64,000 nucleotides of DNA, taken from assembly GCA_030765055.1 (NCBI GenBank), contig CM060950.1, forward strand, positions 270,015,581 through 270,079,580, in the 5' to 3' direction. A program made the position numbers and the translations under genes. This DNA comes from Mantis religiosa. Taxonomy: Eukaryota; Arthropoda; Insecta; Mantodea; Mantidae. How positions within the stretch are numbered: position 1 is the first letter of the stretch; each line of letters begins with the position of its first letter. A model generated the notes under the pieces. That model worked only from the letters and a program-made list of their open reading frames with translations. It ran no database searches and was not told the DNA's origin. Shown here in pieces: positions 39,501-53,244 of this stretch.

Positions 39501-40715
39501 AAGTTCGTTTTTTTGCTATCTTCGCGTAAAAAGCAGATTTTCGCTTTTTATGCTGTCTCCACGCTAAAACTTCATACTTATTGTGCAGTATTATTTTTGC
39601 TTAAAATTGTCATTCAGAAAGATGTTTTAAACCAAAGTTCATTTTTTCACTTCACAATGTCGTTTCCGTCTCGTTTAACCTCGGCATTCTTCTTTTGACC
39701 ATGACGAATGCATTTCTTGTAAAATGCATGTTTAATGAACAAAACAGTCTTTATACGCAAAATTCATATCAGGGATGTCACAGGTCGCTGTTTTCACATT
39801 TACTCATTTTACATAGATACCGGTTATGCAAAGAATGTGCTTTTACGCAAAATCCTCATTCCACTCGAAGTTTCTAAAACAAAGCTTGTTTTAAGTAAAA
39901 ATCGATATTTTGGCCTAAAAAGTTCGTTTTTTTGCTATCTTCGCGTAAAAAGCAGATTTTCGCTTTTTATGCTGTCTCCACGCTAAAACTTCATACTTAT
40001 TGTGCAGTCTTATTTTTGCTTAAAATTGTCATTCAGAAAGATGTTTTAAACCAAAGTTCATTTTTTCACTTCACAATGTCATTTTCGTCTGGTTTAAGCT
40101 CGGTAATCTTCCTTTGACCATAAAGGCTATATTTGTGGTAAAAGATAAGTTTAATGAACAAAACTGTCCTTATGCGCAAAATTCATATCATGGATGTCAC
40201 AGGTCGCTCTGATCACATTAAAAGTCATTTTCCATAGATTCCGGTTATGCAAAAAATGTACATTTACGCAAAATCCTCATTTCACTCGAAGTTTCTAAAA
40301 CAAAGCTTGTTTTGGCGTAAAAAGTTCGTATTTTGCTATCTTCGCGTTAAAAGCTGATTTTCGCTTTTTGTCCTGTTTTCACGCTAAAACTTCTTTTCCG
40401 CGAACAATTCACTTTGAGAATGAACATGGCATGTGAAGATAAATTTTAGCTCGCCTTTTACTTCGTCCGCCTTTTGACGATAGATGCTAGTGGTGAAGAT
40501 ACGGTATCGTTTTAAACCAAAGTTCACTTTCTCACTTCACAATGTCATTTCCGTCTCGTTTAACCTCGGCAATCTTCTTTTGACCATGACGAATGCATTT
40601 CTTGTAAAATACATGTTTCATGAACAAAACAGTCTTTATACGCAAAATTCATATCAGGGATGTCACAGGTCGCTGTCTTCACATTGACTCATTTTCCATA
40701 GATACCGGTTATGCA
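36576..40715 (+). repeat. 4132-bp tandem duplication, copy 2
   Basis: Near-identical to copy 1; one private change is tctcttcacaatg near 38281. The junction between copies lies between 36572 and 36587 inside the monomer at 36488: the bases before it (cttcacattgactc, ataccgg) match the 40620 and 29366 units and those after it (aaatgtacatttacg, ttttggcg) match the 32354 unit. About a dozen shared bases (ccggttatgcaaa) sit at the exchange point. Confidence 0.92.
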
Positions 40716-41362
40716 AAGAATGTGCTTTTACGCAAAATCCTCATTCCACTCGAAATTTCTAAAACAAAGCTTGTTTTATGTAAAAATCGATATTTTTGCC
40801 TAAAAAGTTCGTTTTTTTGCGATTTTCGCGTAAAAAGCCGATTTTCGCTTGTCATGCTGTCTTCACGCTAAAACTTCTTTTCCGCGAACAATTTACTTTG
40901 AGAATTAATATCGCATGTTAAGATATATTTCAGCTCGCCTTTTAGTTCGTCCGCCTTCCTTTTGACGATAGAGGCTAGTTTTGAAGATACGCTATCGTTT
41001 TAAACCAAAGTTCATTTTTTCACTTCACAATGTCATTTTCGTCGCGTTTAACCTCGGCATTCTTCTTTTGACCATGACGAATGCATTTCTTGTAAAATGC
41101 ATGTTTAATGAACAAAACAGTCTTTATACGCAAAATTCATATCAGGGATGTCACAGGTCGCTGTTTTCACATTTACTCATTTTCCATAGATACCGGTTAT
41201 GCAAAGAATGTGCTTTTACGCAAAATCCTCATTCCACTCGAAGTTTCTAAAACAAAGCTTGTTTTGAGTAAAAATCGACATTTTGGCCTAAAAAGTTCGT
41301 GTTTTGCTATCTTCGCGTAAAAGCAGATTTTCGCTTTTTATGCTGTCTCCACGCTAAAACTT
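40484..41362 (+). repeat. Copy of the 29.2-30.1 kb block, 11254-bp offset
   Basis: Landmarks at 29230, 29366, 29727 and 29854 recur at 40484, 40620, 40981 and 41108, sharing private variants such as gatagatgctag, tgttttatgtaaaa, gcgattttcgcg and agccgattttcgcttgtc. The first part (gatagatgctag) also recurs at 36352 through the 4132-bp duplication. The copy ends at the chimeric switch near 41362. Confidence 0.85.
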
Positions 41363-41593
41363 CTTTTCCGCGAACAATTTACTTTGAGAATTAATATCGC
41401 ATGTTAAGATATATTTCAGCTCGCCTTTTAGTTCGTCTGCCTTCCTTGTGACGATAGAGACTAGTGGTGAAGATACGCTCTCGTTTTAAACTAAAGTTCC
41501 TTTTTTCACTTCACAATGTCATTTCCGTCTCGTTTAATCTCGGCAATTATCTTTTGACCATGACGAATGAATTTCTTGTAAAATGCATGTTTA
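41108..41593 (+). repeat. Chimeric monomer: short-arm left part joined to long right arm
   Basis: Up to the sequence ctgtctccacgctaaaactt near 41345-41362 this unit matches the short-arm copy at 29854, including the private aaatcgacattttgg variant and the gcgtaaaagc deletion. It then continues with cttttccgcgaacaattt, the long arm. The switch lies in the shared cacgctaaaacttc motif and marks the right end of the 11254-bp duplication. Confidence 0.85.
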
Positions 41594-44500
41594 ATGAACA
41601 AAACAGTCTTTATACGTAAAATTCATATCAGGGATGTCACAGGTCGCTGTTTTCACATTGACACATTTTCCATAGATACCGGTTATGCAAAGAATGTGCT
41701 TTTACGCAAAATCCTCATTCCACTCGAAATTTCTAAAACAAAGCTTGTTTTATGTGAAAATCGATATTTTTGCCTAAAAAGTTCGTTTTTTTGCGATTTT
41801 CGCGTAAAAAGCCGATTTTCGCTTGTCATGCTGTCTTCACGCTAAAACTTCTTTTCCGCGAACAATTTACTTTGAGAATTAATATCGCATGTTAAGATAT
41901 ATTTCAGCTCGCCTTTTAGTTCGTCCGCCTTCCTTTTGACGATAGAGGCTAGTTTTGAAGATACGCTATCGTTTTAAACCAAAGTTCATTTTTTCACTTC
42001 ACAATGTCATTTTCGTCGCGTTTAACCTCGGCAATCTTCTTTTGACCATGACGAATGCATTTCTTGTAAAATGCATGTTTAATGAACAAAACTGTCTTTG
42101 TACGCAAAATTCATATCAGGGATGTCACAGGTCGCTGTCTTCACATTAACTCATTTTCCATAGATACCGGTTATGCAAAGAATGTGCTTTTACGCAAAAT
42201 CCTCATTCCACTCGAAGTTTCTAAAACAAAGCTTGCTTTAAGTAAAAATCGATATTTTGGCCTAAAAAGTTCGTGTTTTGCTATCTTCGCGTAAAAAGCA
42301 GATTTTCGCTTTTTATGCTGTCTCCACGGTAAAACTTCATACTTATTGCGCAGTATTATTTTTGCTTAAAATTGTCATTCAGAAAGATGTTTTAAACCAA
42401 AGTTCATTTCTTCACTTCACAATGTCATTTTCGTCTGGTTTAACCTCGGCAATCTTCTTTTGACCATGACGAATGCATTTCTTGTAAAATACATGTTCAA
42501 TGAACAAAAGAGTCTTTATACGCAAAATTCATATCAGGGATGTCACAGGTCGCTGTCTTCACATTGACTCTTTTTCCATAGATACCGGTTATGCAAAGAA
42601 TGTGCTTTTACGGAAAATCCTCATTCCACTCGAAATTTCTAAAACAAAGCTTGTTTTAAGTGAAAATCGCTACTTTGGCGTAAAAAGTTCGTTTTTTGCT
42701 ATCTTCGCGTAAAAAGCTGATTTTCGCTTTTAAGGCTGTTTTCACGCTAAAACTTCTTTTCCGCGAACAATTTACTTTGAGAATTATTATCGCATGTTAA
42801 GATATATGTCAGCTCGCCTTTTAGTTCGTCCGCCTTCCTTGTGACGATAGAGACTAGTGGTGAAGATACGCTCTCGTTTTAAACTAAAGTTCCTTTTTTC
42901 ACTTCACAATGTCATTTCCGTCTCGTTTAATCTCGGCAATTATCTTTTGACCATGACGAATGAATTTCTTGTAAAATGCATGTTTAATGAACAAAACAGT
43001 CTTTATATGTAAAATTCATATCAGGGATGTCACAGGTCGCTGTTTTCACATTGACACATTTTCCATAGATACCGGTTAAGCAAAGAATGTGCTTTTACGC
43101 AAAATCCTCCTTCCACTTGAAATTTCTAAAACAAAGCTTGTTTTAAGTAAAAATCGATATTTTTGCCTAAAAAGTTCGTTTTTTTGCTATCTTCGCGTAA
43201 AAAGCAGATTTTCGCTTTTTATGCTGTCTCCACGCTAAAACTTCATACTTATTGTGCAGTATTATTTTTGCTTAAAATTGTCATTCAGAAAGATGTTTTA
43301 AACCAAAGTTCATTTTTTCACTTCACAATGACATTTGTCTAGTTTAACCTCGGTAATCTTCCTTTGACCATAAAGGCTATATTTGTGGTAAAAGATAAGT
43401 TTAATGAACAAAACTGTCCTTATGCGCAAAATTCATATCATGGATGTCACAGGTCGCTCTGTTCACATTAAAAGTCATTTTCCATAGATTCCGGTTATGC
43501 AAAAAATGTACATTTACGCAAAATCCTCATTTCACTCGAAGTTTCTAAAACAAAGCTTGTTTTGGCGTAAAAGGTTCGTATTTTGCTATCTTCGCGTGAA
43601 AAGCTGATTTTCGCTTTTTATGCTGTTTTCACGCTAAAACTTCTTTTCCGCGAACAATTTACTTTGAGAATGAACATGGCATGTTAAGATAAATTTTAGC
43701 TCGCCTTTTACTTCGTCCGCCTTTTGACGATAGATGCTAGTGGTGAAGATACGGTATCGTTTTAAACCAAAGATCACTTTCTCACTTCACAATGTCATTT
43801 CCGTCTCATTTAACCTCGGCAATCTTCTTTTGACCATGACGAATGCATTTCTTGTAAAATGCATGTTTAATGAACAAAACAGTCTCTATACGCAAAATTC
43901 ATATCAGGGATGTGACAGGTCGCTGTCTTCACATTGACTCATTTTCCATAGATACCGGTTATGCAAAGAATGTGCTTTTACGCAAAATCCTCATTCCACT
44001 CGAAATTTCTAAAACAAAGCTTGTTTTATGTAAAAATCGATATTTTTGCCTAAAAAGTTCGTTTTTTTGCGATCTTCGCGTAAAAAGCCCATTTTCGCTT
44101 ATCATGCTGTCTTCACGCTAAAACTTCTTTTCCGCGAACAATTTACTTTGAGAATTAATATCGCATGTTAAGATATATTTCAGCTCGCCTTTTAGTTCGT
44201 CCGCTTTCCTTTTGACGATAGAGGCTAGTTTTGAAGATACGCTATCGTTTTAAACCAAAGTTCATTTTTTCACTTCACAATGTCATTTTCGTCGCGTTTA
44301 ACCTCGGCAATCTTCTTTTGACCATGACGAATGCATTTCTTGTAAAATACATGTTTAATGAACAAAACAGTCTTTGTACGCAAAATTCATATCAGGGATG
44401 TCACAGGTCGCTGTCTTCACATTGACTCATTTTCCATAGATACCGGTTATGCAAAGAATGTGCTTTTACGCAAAATCCTCATTCCACTCGAAGTTTTTAA

Positions 44501-46215
44501 AACAAAGCTTGTTTTAAGTGAAAATCGCTACTTTGGCGTAAAAAGTTCGTTTTTTGCTATCTTCGCGTAAAAAGCTGATTTTCGCTTTTAAGGCTGTTTT
44601 CACGCTAAAACCTCTTTTCCGCGAACAATTTACTTTGAGAATTATTATCGCATGTTAAGATATATATCAGCTCGCCTTTAGTTCGTCCGCCTTCCTTGTG
44701 ACGATAGAGACTAGTGGTGAAGATACGCTCTCGTTTTAAACTAAGGTTCCTTTTTTCACTTCACAATGTCATTTCCGTCTCGTTTAATCTCGGCAATTAT
44801 CTTTTGACCATGACGAATGAATTTCTTGTAAAATGCATGTTTAATGAACAAAAACAGTCTTTATACGTAAAATTCATATCAGGGATGTCACAGGTTGCTG
44901 TCTTCACATTGACTCATTTTCCATAGATACCGGTTATGCAAAGAATGTGCTTTTACGCAAAATCCTCATTCCACTCGAAGTTTCTAAAACAAAGCTTGTT
45001 TTAAGTAAAAATCGATATTTTGGCCTAAAAAGTTCGTGTTTTGCTATCTTCGCGTAAAAAGCAGATTTTCGCTTTTTATGCTGTCTCCACGCTAAAACTT
45101 CATACTTATTGTGCAGTATTGTTTTTGCTTAAAATTGTCATTCAGAAAGATGTTTTAAACCAAAGTTCATATTTTCACTTCACAATGTCATTTTCGTCTG
45201 GTTTAACCTCGGCAATCTTCCTTTGACCATAAAGGCTATATTTGTGGTAAAAGATAATTTTAATGAACAAAACTGTCCTTATGCGCAAAATTCATATCAT
45301 GGATGTCACAGGTCGCTCTGTTCACATTAAAAGTCATTTTCCATAGATTCCGGTTATGCCAAAAATGTACATTTACGCAAAATCCTCATTCCACTCGAAG
45401 TTTCTAAAACAAAGCTTGTTTTGGCGTAAAAAGTTCGTATTTTTCTATCTTCACGTGAAAAGCTTATTTTCGCTTTTTATGCTGTTTTCGCGCTAAAAAT
45501 TGTTTTCCGCGAACAATTTACTTTGAGAATGAACATTGCATGTTAAGATAAATTTTAGCTCGCCTTTTAGTTCGTCCGCCTTTTGACGATAGAGGCTAGT
45601 GGTGAAGATACGCTATCGTTTTAAACCAAAGTTCACTTTCTCACTTCACAATGTCATTTCCGTCTCATTTAACCTCGGCAATCTTCTTTTGACCATGACG
45701 AATGCATTTCTTGTAAAATGCATCTTTAATGAACAAAACATTCTTTATACGCAAAATTCATATCAGGGATGTCACAGGTCGCTGTCTTCACATTGACTCA
45801 TTTTCCATAGATACCGGTTATGCAAAGAATGTGCTTTTACGCAAAATCCTCATTCCACTCGAAATTTCTAAAACAAAGCTTGTTTTATGTAAACATCGAT
45901 ATTTTTGCCTAAAAAGTTCGTTTTTTTGCTATCTTCGCGTAAAAAGCAGATTTTCGCTTTTCATGCTGTCTTCACGCTAAAACATCCTTTCCGCGAACAA
46001 TTTACTTTGAGAATTAATATCGCATGTTAAGATATATTTCAGCTCGCCTTTTAGTTCGTCCGCCTTCCCTTTGACGATAGAGGCTAGTTTTGAAGATACG
46101 CTATCGTTTTAAACCAAAGTTCATTTTTTGACTTCACAATGTCATTTCGTCGCGTTTAACCTCGGCAATCTTCTTTTGACCATGACGAATGCATTTCTTG
46201 TAAAATGCATGTTTA

Positions 46216-46700
46216 ATGAACAAAACAGTCTTTATACGCAAATTTCATATCAGGGATGTCACAGGTCGCTGTTTTCACATTTACTCATTTTCCATAGATA
46301 CCGGTTATGCAAAGAATGTGCTTTCACGCAAAATCCTCATTCCACTCGAAGTTTCTAAAACAACGCTTGTTTTGGCGTTTTTTTGTGCTTTTACGCAAAA
46401 TCCTCATTCCACTCGAAGTTTCTAAAACAAAGCTTGTTTTGAGTAAAAATCGATATTTTGGCCTAAAAAGTTCGTGTTTTGCTATCTTCGCGTAAAAAGC
46501 AGATTTTCGCTTTTTATGCTGTCTCCACGCTAAAACTTCATACTTATTGTGCAGTATTAGTTTTGCTTAAAATTGTCAATCAGAAAGATGTTTTAAACCA
46601 AAGTTCATTTTTTCACTTCACAATGTCATTTTCGTCTGGTTTAACCTCGGCAATCTTCTTTTGACCATGACGAATGCATTGCTTGTAAAATGCATGTTTA
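46216..46700 (+). repeat. 485-bp monomer with 67-bp internal duplication, T7 subtype
   Basis: A 418-bp-class monomer in which the segment from the tgctttcacgc motif to cttgttttgg is followed by gcg, a run of seven T, and then a second copy of tgcttttacgcaaaatcc through the HindIII site. The net gain is 67 bp (485 against 418). The first copy has aacgcttg where the second has the usual aaagcttg. Confidence 0.9.
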
Positions 46701-48571
46701 ATGAACAAAACAGTCTTTATACGCAAAATTCATATCAGGGATGTCACAGGTCGCTGTTTTCACATTGACACATTTTCCATAGATACCGGTTATGCAAAGA
46801 ATGAGCTTTTACGCAAAATCCTCATTCCACTCGAAATTTCTAAAACAAAGCTTGTTTTAAGTAAAAATCGCTACTTTGGCGTAAAAAGTTCGTTTTTTGC
46901 TATCTTCGCGTAAAAAGCTGATTTTCGCTTTTAAGGCTGTTTTCACGCTAAAACTTCTTTTCCGCGAACAATTTACTTTGAGAATTATTATCGCATGTTA
47001 AGATATATATCAGCTCGCCTTTTGGTTCGTCCGCCTTCCTTGTGACGATAGAGACTAGTGGTGAAGATACGCTCTCGTTTTAAACTAAAGTTCCTTTTAT
47101 CACTTCACAATGTCATTTCCGTCTCGTTTAACCTCGGCAATCTTCTTTTGACCATGACGAATGCATTTCTTGTAAAATGCATGTTTAATGAACAAAACAG
47201 TCTTTATACGCAAAATTCATATCAGGGATGTCACAGGTCGCTGTTTTCACATTTACTCATTTTCCATAGATACCGGTTATGCAAAGAATGTGCTTTTACG
47301 CAAAATCCTCATTCCACTCGAAGTTTCTAAAACAAAGCTTGTTTTGAGTAAAAATCGATATTATGGCCTAAAAAGTTCGTGTTTTGCTATCTTCGCGTAA
47401 AAAGCAGATTTTCGCTTTTTATGCTGTCTCCACGCTAAAACTTCATACTTATTGTGCAGTATTATTTTTGCTTAAAATTGTCATTCAGAAAGATGTTTTA
47501 AACCAAAGTTCATTTTTTCACTTCACAATGTCATTTTCGTCTGGTTTAACCTCGGCAATCTTCTTTTGACCATGACGAATGCATTTCTTGTATAATACAT
47601 GTTTAATGAACAAAAGAGTCTTTATACGCAAAATTCATATCAGGGATGTCACAGGTCGCTGTCTTCACATTGACTCATTTTCCATAGATACCGGTTATGC
47701 AAAGAATGTGCTTTTACGCAAAATCCTGATTCCACTCGAAATTTCTAAAACAAAGCTTGTTTTAAGTGAAAATTGCTACTTTGGCGTAAAAAGTTCGTAT
47801 TTTGCTATCTTCGCGTGAAAAGCTTATTTTCGCTTTTTATGTTGTTTTCACGCTAAAACTTGTTTTCCGCGAACAATTTACTTTGAGAATGAACATGGCA
47901 TGTTAAGATAAATTTTAGCTCGCCTTTTACTTCGTCCGCCTTTTGACGATAGAGGCTAGTGGTGAAGATACGGTATCGTTTTAAACCAAAGTTCACTTTC
48001 TCACTTCACAATGTCATTTCCGTCTCATTTAACCTCGGCAATCTTCTTTTGACCATGACGAATGCATTTCTTGTAAAATGCATGTTTAATGAACAAAACA
48101 GTCTTTATACGTAAAATTCATATCAGGGATGTCACAGGTTGCTGTCTTCACATTGACTCATTATCCATAGATACCGGTTATGCAAAGAATGTGCTTTTAC
48201 GCAAAATCGTCATTCCACTCGAAGTTTCTAAAACAAAGCTTGTTTTAAGTAAAAATCGATATTTTGGCCTAAAAAGTTCGTGTTTTGCTATCTTCGCGTG
48301 AAAAGCTTATTTTCGCTTTTTATGCTGTTTTCACGCTAAAACTTGTTTTCCGCGAACAATTTACTTTGAGAATGAACATGGCATGTTAAGATAAATTTTA
48401 GCTCGCCTTTTAGTTCGTCCGCCTTTTGACGATAGAGGCTAGTGGTGAAGATACGCTATCGTTTTAAACCAACGTTCACTTTTTCACTTCACAATGTCGT
48501 TTCCGTCTCGTTTAACCTCGGCAATCTTCTTTTGACCATGACGAATGCATTTCTTGTAAAATGCATGTTTA

Positions 48572-49057
48572 ATGAACAAAACAGTCTTTATACGCAAAAT
48601 TCATATCAGGGATGTCACAGGTCACTGTTTTCACATTTACTCATTTTCCATAGATACCGGTTATGCAAAGAATGTGCTTTCACGCAAAATCCTCATTCCA
48701 CTCGAAGTTTCTAAAACAACGCTTGTTTTGGCGTTTTTTTTGTGCCTTTACGCAAAATCCTCATTCCACTCGAAGTTTCTAAAACAAAGCTTGTTTTAAG
48801 TAAAAATCGATATTTTGGCCTAAAAAGTTCGTGTTTTGCTATCTTCGCGTAAAAAGCAGATTTTCGCTTTTTATGCTGTCTCCACGCTAAAACTTCATAC
48901 TTATTGTGCAGTATTATTTTTGCTTAAAATTGTCATTCAGAAAGATGTTTTAAACCAAAGTTCATTTTTTCACTTCACAATGTCATTTTCGTCTGGTTTA
49001 ACCTCGGCAATCTTCCTTTGACCATAAAGGCTATATTTGTGGTAAAAGATAATTTTA
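48572..49057 (+). repeat. 486-bp monomer with 67-bp-type internal duplication, T8 subtype
   Basis: Same architecture as the unit at 46216, but the linker has eight T and the second copy begins tgcctttacgc. The adjoining 49058 monomer and this one reappear 10110 bp downstream (58682 and 59168). Confidence 0.9.
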
Positions 49058-51871
49058 ATGAACAAAACTGTCCTTATGCGCAAAATTCATATCATGGATG
49101 TCACAGGTCGCTCTGTTCACATTAAAAGTCATTTTCCATCGATTCCGGTTATGCAAAGAATGTGCTTTCACGCAAAATCCATATTCCACTCAAAGTTTCT
49201 AAAACAACGCTTGTTTTGGCGTAAAAAGTTCGTATTTTGCTATCTTCCCGTGAAAAGCTGATTTTCGCTTCTTATGCTGTTTTCATGCTAAAACTTGTTT
49301 TCCGCGAACAATTTACTTTGAGAATGAACATGGCATGTTAAGATAAATTTTAGCTCGCCTTTTAGTTCGTCCGCCTTTTGACGATAGAGGCTAGTGGTGA
49401 AGATACGCTATCGTTTTAAACCAACGTTCACTTTTTCACTTCACAATGTCGTTTCCGTCTCGTTTAACCTCCGCAATCTTCTTTTGACCATGACGAAAGC
49501 ATTTCTTGTAAAATGCATGTTTAATGAACAAAACAGTCTTTATACGCAAAATTCATATCAGGGATGTCACAGGTCGCTGTTTTCACATTGACACATTTTC
49601 CATAGATACCGGTTATGCAAAGAATGTGCTTTTACGCAAAATCCTCATTCCACTCGAAGTTTCTAAAACAAAGCTTGTTTTGAGTAAAAATCGATATTTT
49701 GGCCTAAAAAGTTCGTGTTTTGCTATCTTGGCGTAAAAAGCAGATTTTCGCTTTTCATGCTGTCTTCACGCTAAAACTTCTTTTCCGCGAACAATTTACT
49801 TTGAGAATTAATATCGCATGTTAAGATATATTTCAGCTCGCCTTTTAGTTCGTCCGCCTTCATTTTGACCATAGAGCCTAGTTTTGAAGATACGCTATCG
49901 TTTTAAACCAAAGTTCATTTTTTCACTTCACAATGTCATTTTCGTCGCGTTTAACCTCGGCAATCTTCGTTTGACCATAAAGGCTATATTTGTTGTAAGA
50001 TATAACTTCAATGAACAAAACTGTCCTTATGCGCAAAATTCATATCATGGATGTCACAGGTGGCTCTTTTCACATTAAAAGTCATTTTCCATGGATTCCG
50101 GTTATGCAAAAAAAGTACATTTACGCAAAATCCTCATTCCACTCGAAGTTTCTATAACAAAGCTTGTTTTAAGTGAAAATCGCTACTTTGGCGTAAAAAG
50201 TTCGTTTTTTGCTATCTTCGCGTAAAAAGCTGATTTTCGCTTTTAAGGCTGTTTTCACGCTAAAACTTCTTTTCCGCGAACAATTTACTTTGAGAATCAT
50301 TATCGCATGTTAAGATATATTTCAGCTCGCCTTTTAGTTCGTCCGCCTTCCTTGTGACGATAGAGACTGGTGGTGAAGATACGCTCTCGTTTTAAACTAA
50401 AGTTCCTTTTTTCACTTCACAATGTCATTTCCGTCTCGTTTAATCTCGGCAATTATCTTTTGACCATGACGAATGCATTTCTTTTAAAATGCATGTTTAA
50501 TGAACAAAACAGTCTTTATACGCAAAATTCATATCAGGGATGTCACAGGTCGCTGTTTTCACATTTACTCATTTTCCATAGATACCGGTTATGCAAAGAA
50601 TATGCTTTTACGCAAAATCCTCATTCTACTCGAAGTTTCTAAAACAAAGCTTGTTTTGAGTAAAAATCGATATTTTGGCCTAAAAAGTTCGTGTTTTGCT
50701 ATCTTCGCGTAAAAAGCAGATTTTCGCTTTTTATGCTGTCTCCACGCTAAAACTTCATACTTATTGTGCAGTATTATCTTTGCTTAAAATTGTCATTCAG
50801 AAAGATGTTTTAAACCAAAGTTCATTTTTTCACTTCACAATGTCATTTTCGTCTGATTTAACCTCGGTAATCTTCCTTTGACCATAAAGGCTATATTTGT
50901 GGTAAAAGATAAGTTTAATGAACAAAACTGTCCTTATGCGCAAAATTCATATCATGGATGTCACAGGTCGCTCTGTTCACATTAAAAGTCATTTTCCATA
51001 GATTCCGGTTATGCAAAAAATGTACATTTACGCAAAATCCTCATTTCACTCGAAGTTTCTAAAACAAAGCTTGTTTTGGCGTAAAAAGTTCGTATTTTGC
51101 TATCTTCGCGTGAAAAGCTTATTTTCGCTTTTTATGCTGTTTTCACGCTAAAACTTGTTTTCCGCGAACAATTTACTTTGAGAATGAACATGGCATGTTA
51201 AGATAAATTTTAGCTCGCCTTTTACTTCGTCACCCTTTTGACGATAGAGGCTAGTGGTGAAGATACGGTATCGTTTTAAACCAAAGTTCACTTTCTCACT
51301 TCACAATGTCATTTCCGTCTCATTTAACCTCGGCAATCTTCTTTTGACCATGACGAATGCATTTCTTGTAAAATGCATGTTTAATGAACAAAACAGTCTT
51401 TATACGCAAAATTCATATCAGGGATGTCACAGGTCGCTGTCTTCACATTGACTCATTTTCCATAGATACCGGTTATGCAAAGAATGTGCTTTTACGCAAA
51501 ATCCTCATTCCACTCGAAATTTCTAAAACAAAGCTTGTTTTATGTAAAAATCGATATTTTTGCCTAAAAAGTTCCTTTTTTTGCTATCTTCGCGTAAAAA
51601 GCAGATTTTCGCTTTTCATGCTGTCTTCACGCTAAAACATCCTTTCCGCGAACAATTTACTTTGAGAATTAATATCGCATGTTAAGATATATTTCAGCTC
51701 GCCTTTTAGTTCGTCCGCCTTCCTTTTGACGATAGAGGCTAGTTTTGAAGATACGCTATCGTTTTAAACCAAAGTTCATTTTTTCACTTCACAATGTCAT
51801 TTTCGTCGCGTTTAACCTCGGCAATCTTCTTTTGACCATGACGAATGCATTTCTTGTAAAATGCATGTTTA

Positions 51872-52356
51872 ATGAACAAAACAGTCTTTATACGCAAAAT
51901 TCATATCAGGGATGTCACAGTTCGCTGTTTTCACATTTACTCATTTTCCATAGATACCGGTTATGCAAAGAATGTGCTTTCACGCAAAATCCTCATTCCA
52001 CTCGCAGTTTCTAAAACAACGCTTGTTTTGGCGTTTTTTTGTGCTTTTACGCAAAATCCTCATTCCACTCGAAGTTTCTAAAACAAAGCTTGTTTTAAGT
52101 AAAAATCGATATTTTGGCCTAAAAAGTTCGTGTTTTGCTATCTTCGCGTAAAAAGCAGATTTTCGCTTTTTATGCTGTCTCCACGCTAAAACTTCATACT
52201 TATTGTGCAGTATTATTTTTGCTTAAAATTGTCAATCAGAAAGATGTTTTAAACCAAAGTTCATTTTTTCACTTCTCAATGTCATTTTCGTCTGGTTTAA
52301 CCTCGGCAATCTTCTTTTGACCATGACGAATGCATTGCTTGTAAAATGCATGTTTA
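51872..52356 (+). repeat. 485-bp monomer with internal duplication, T7 subtype
   Basis: Second T7 example; together with its neighbours it is the copy of the 46216 unit at an offset of 5656. It has ctcgcagtt in the first copy and cacagttcgctg where sisters have cacaggtcgctg. Confidence 0.9.
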
Positions 52357-52843
52357 ATGAACAAAACAGTCTTTATACGCAAAATTCATATCAGGGATGT
52401 CACAGGTCGCTGTTTTCACATTGACACATTTTCCATAGATACCAGTTATGCAAAGAATGTGCTTTTACGCAAAATCCTCATTCCACTCGAAATTTCTAAA
52501 ACAAAGGTTGTTTTAAGTAAAAATCGCTACTTTGGCATAAAAAGTTCGTTTTTTGGTATGTTCGCGTAAAAAGCTGATTTTCGCTTTTAAGGCTGTTTTC
52601 ACGCTAAAACTTCTTTTCCGCGAACAATTTACTTTGAGAATTATTATCGCATGTTAAGATATATATCAGCTCGCCTTTTAGTTCGTTCGCCTTCCTTGTG
52701 ACGATAGAGACTAGTGGTGAAGATACGCTCTCGTTTTAAACTAAAGTACCTTTTTTCACTTCACAATGTCATTTCCGTCTCGTTTAAACTCGGCAATTAT
52801 CTTTTGACCATGACGAATGAATTTCTTGTAAAATGCATGTTTA

Positions 52844-53244
52844 ATGAACAAAACTGTCCTTATGCGCAAAATTCATATCATGGATGTCACAGGTCGCTCT
52901 GTTCACATTAAAAGTCATTTTCCATAGATTCCGGTTATGCCAAAAATGTACATTTACGGAAAATCCTCATTCCACTCGAAGTTTCTAAAACAAAGCTTGT
53001 TTTGGCGTAAAATGTTCGTATTTTGCTATCTTCGCGTGAAAAGCTGATTTTCGCTTTTTATGCTGTCTCCACGCTAAAACTTCATACTTATTGTGCAGTA
53101 TTATATTTGCTTAAAATTGTCATTCAGAAAGATGTTTTAAACCAAAGTTCATTTTTTCACTTCACAATGTCATTTTCGTCTGGTTTAACCTCGGTAATCT
53201 TCCTTTGACCATAAAGGCTATATTTGTGATAAAAGATAAGTTTA
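52844..53244 (+). repeat. 401-bp hybrid monomer (no insert, short right arm)
   Basis: This is the only unit I found that joins the insert-less left half (ttttggcgtaaaatgttcg, then ttcgcgtgaaaagctg) to the short right arm (tgtctccacgc, then cttattgtgcag). The 401-bp spacing is close to the 399 expected for 418 minus 19, plus the two extra bases of the M subtype. It is the missing recombinant class between the two modules. Confidence 0.88.

Larger units (their letters stand above)
22732..41593 (+). repeat. Array segment 3: recently duplicated multi-monomer blocks
   Basis: Monomer starts: 22732, 23149, 23615, 24079, 24568, 25032, 25496, 25979, 26398, 27112, 27576, 27994, 28481, 28900, 29366, 29854, 30568, 31032, 31450, 31937, 32354, 32820, 33284, 33773, 34237, 34701, 35184, 35603, 36022, 36488, 36952, 37416, 37905, 38369, 38833, 39316, 39735, 40154, 40620, 41108. 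This stretch holds the longest near-identical copies in the window (offsets 9205, 4132, 3456 and 11254), so it has turned over most recently apart from the extreme right end. The two 714-bp spacings, from 26398 and 29854, mark a fused, deleted dimer that was copied along with its block. Confidence 0.93.
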
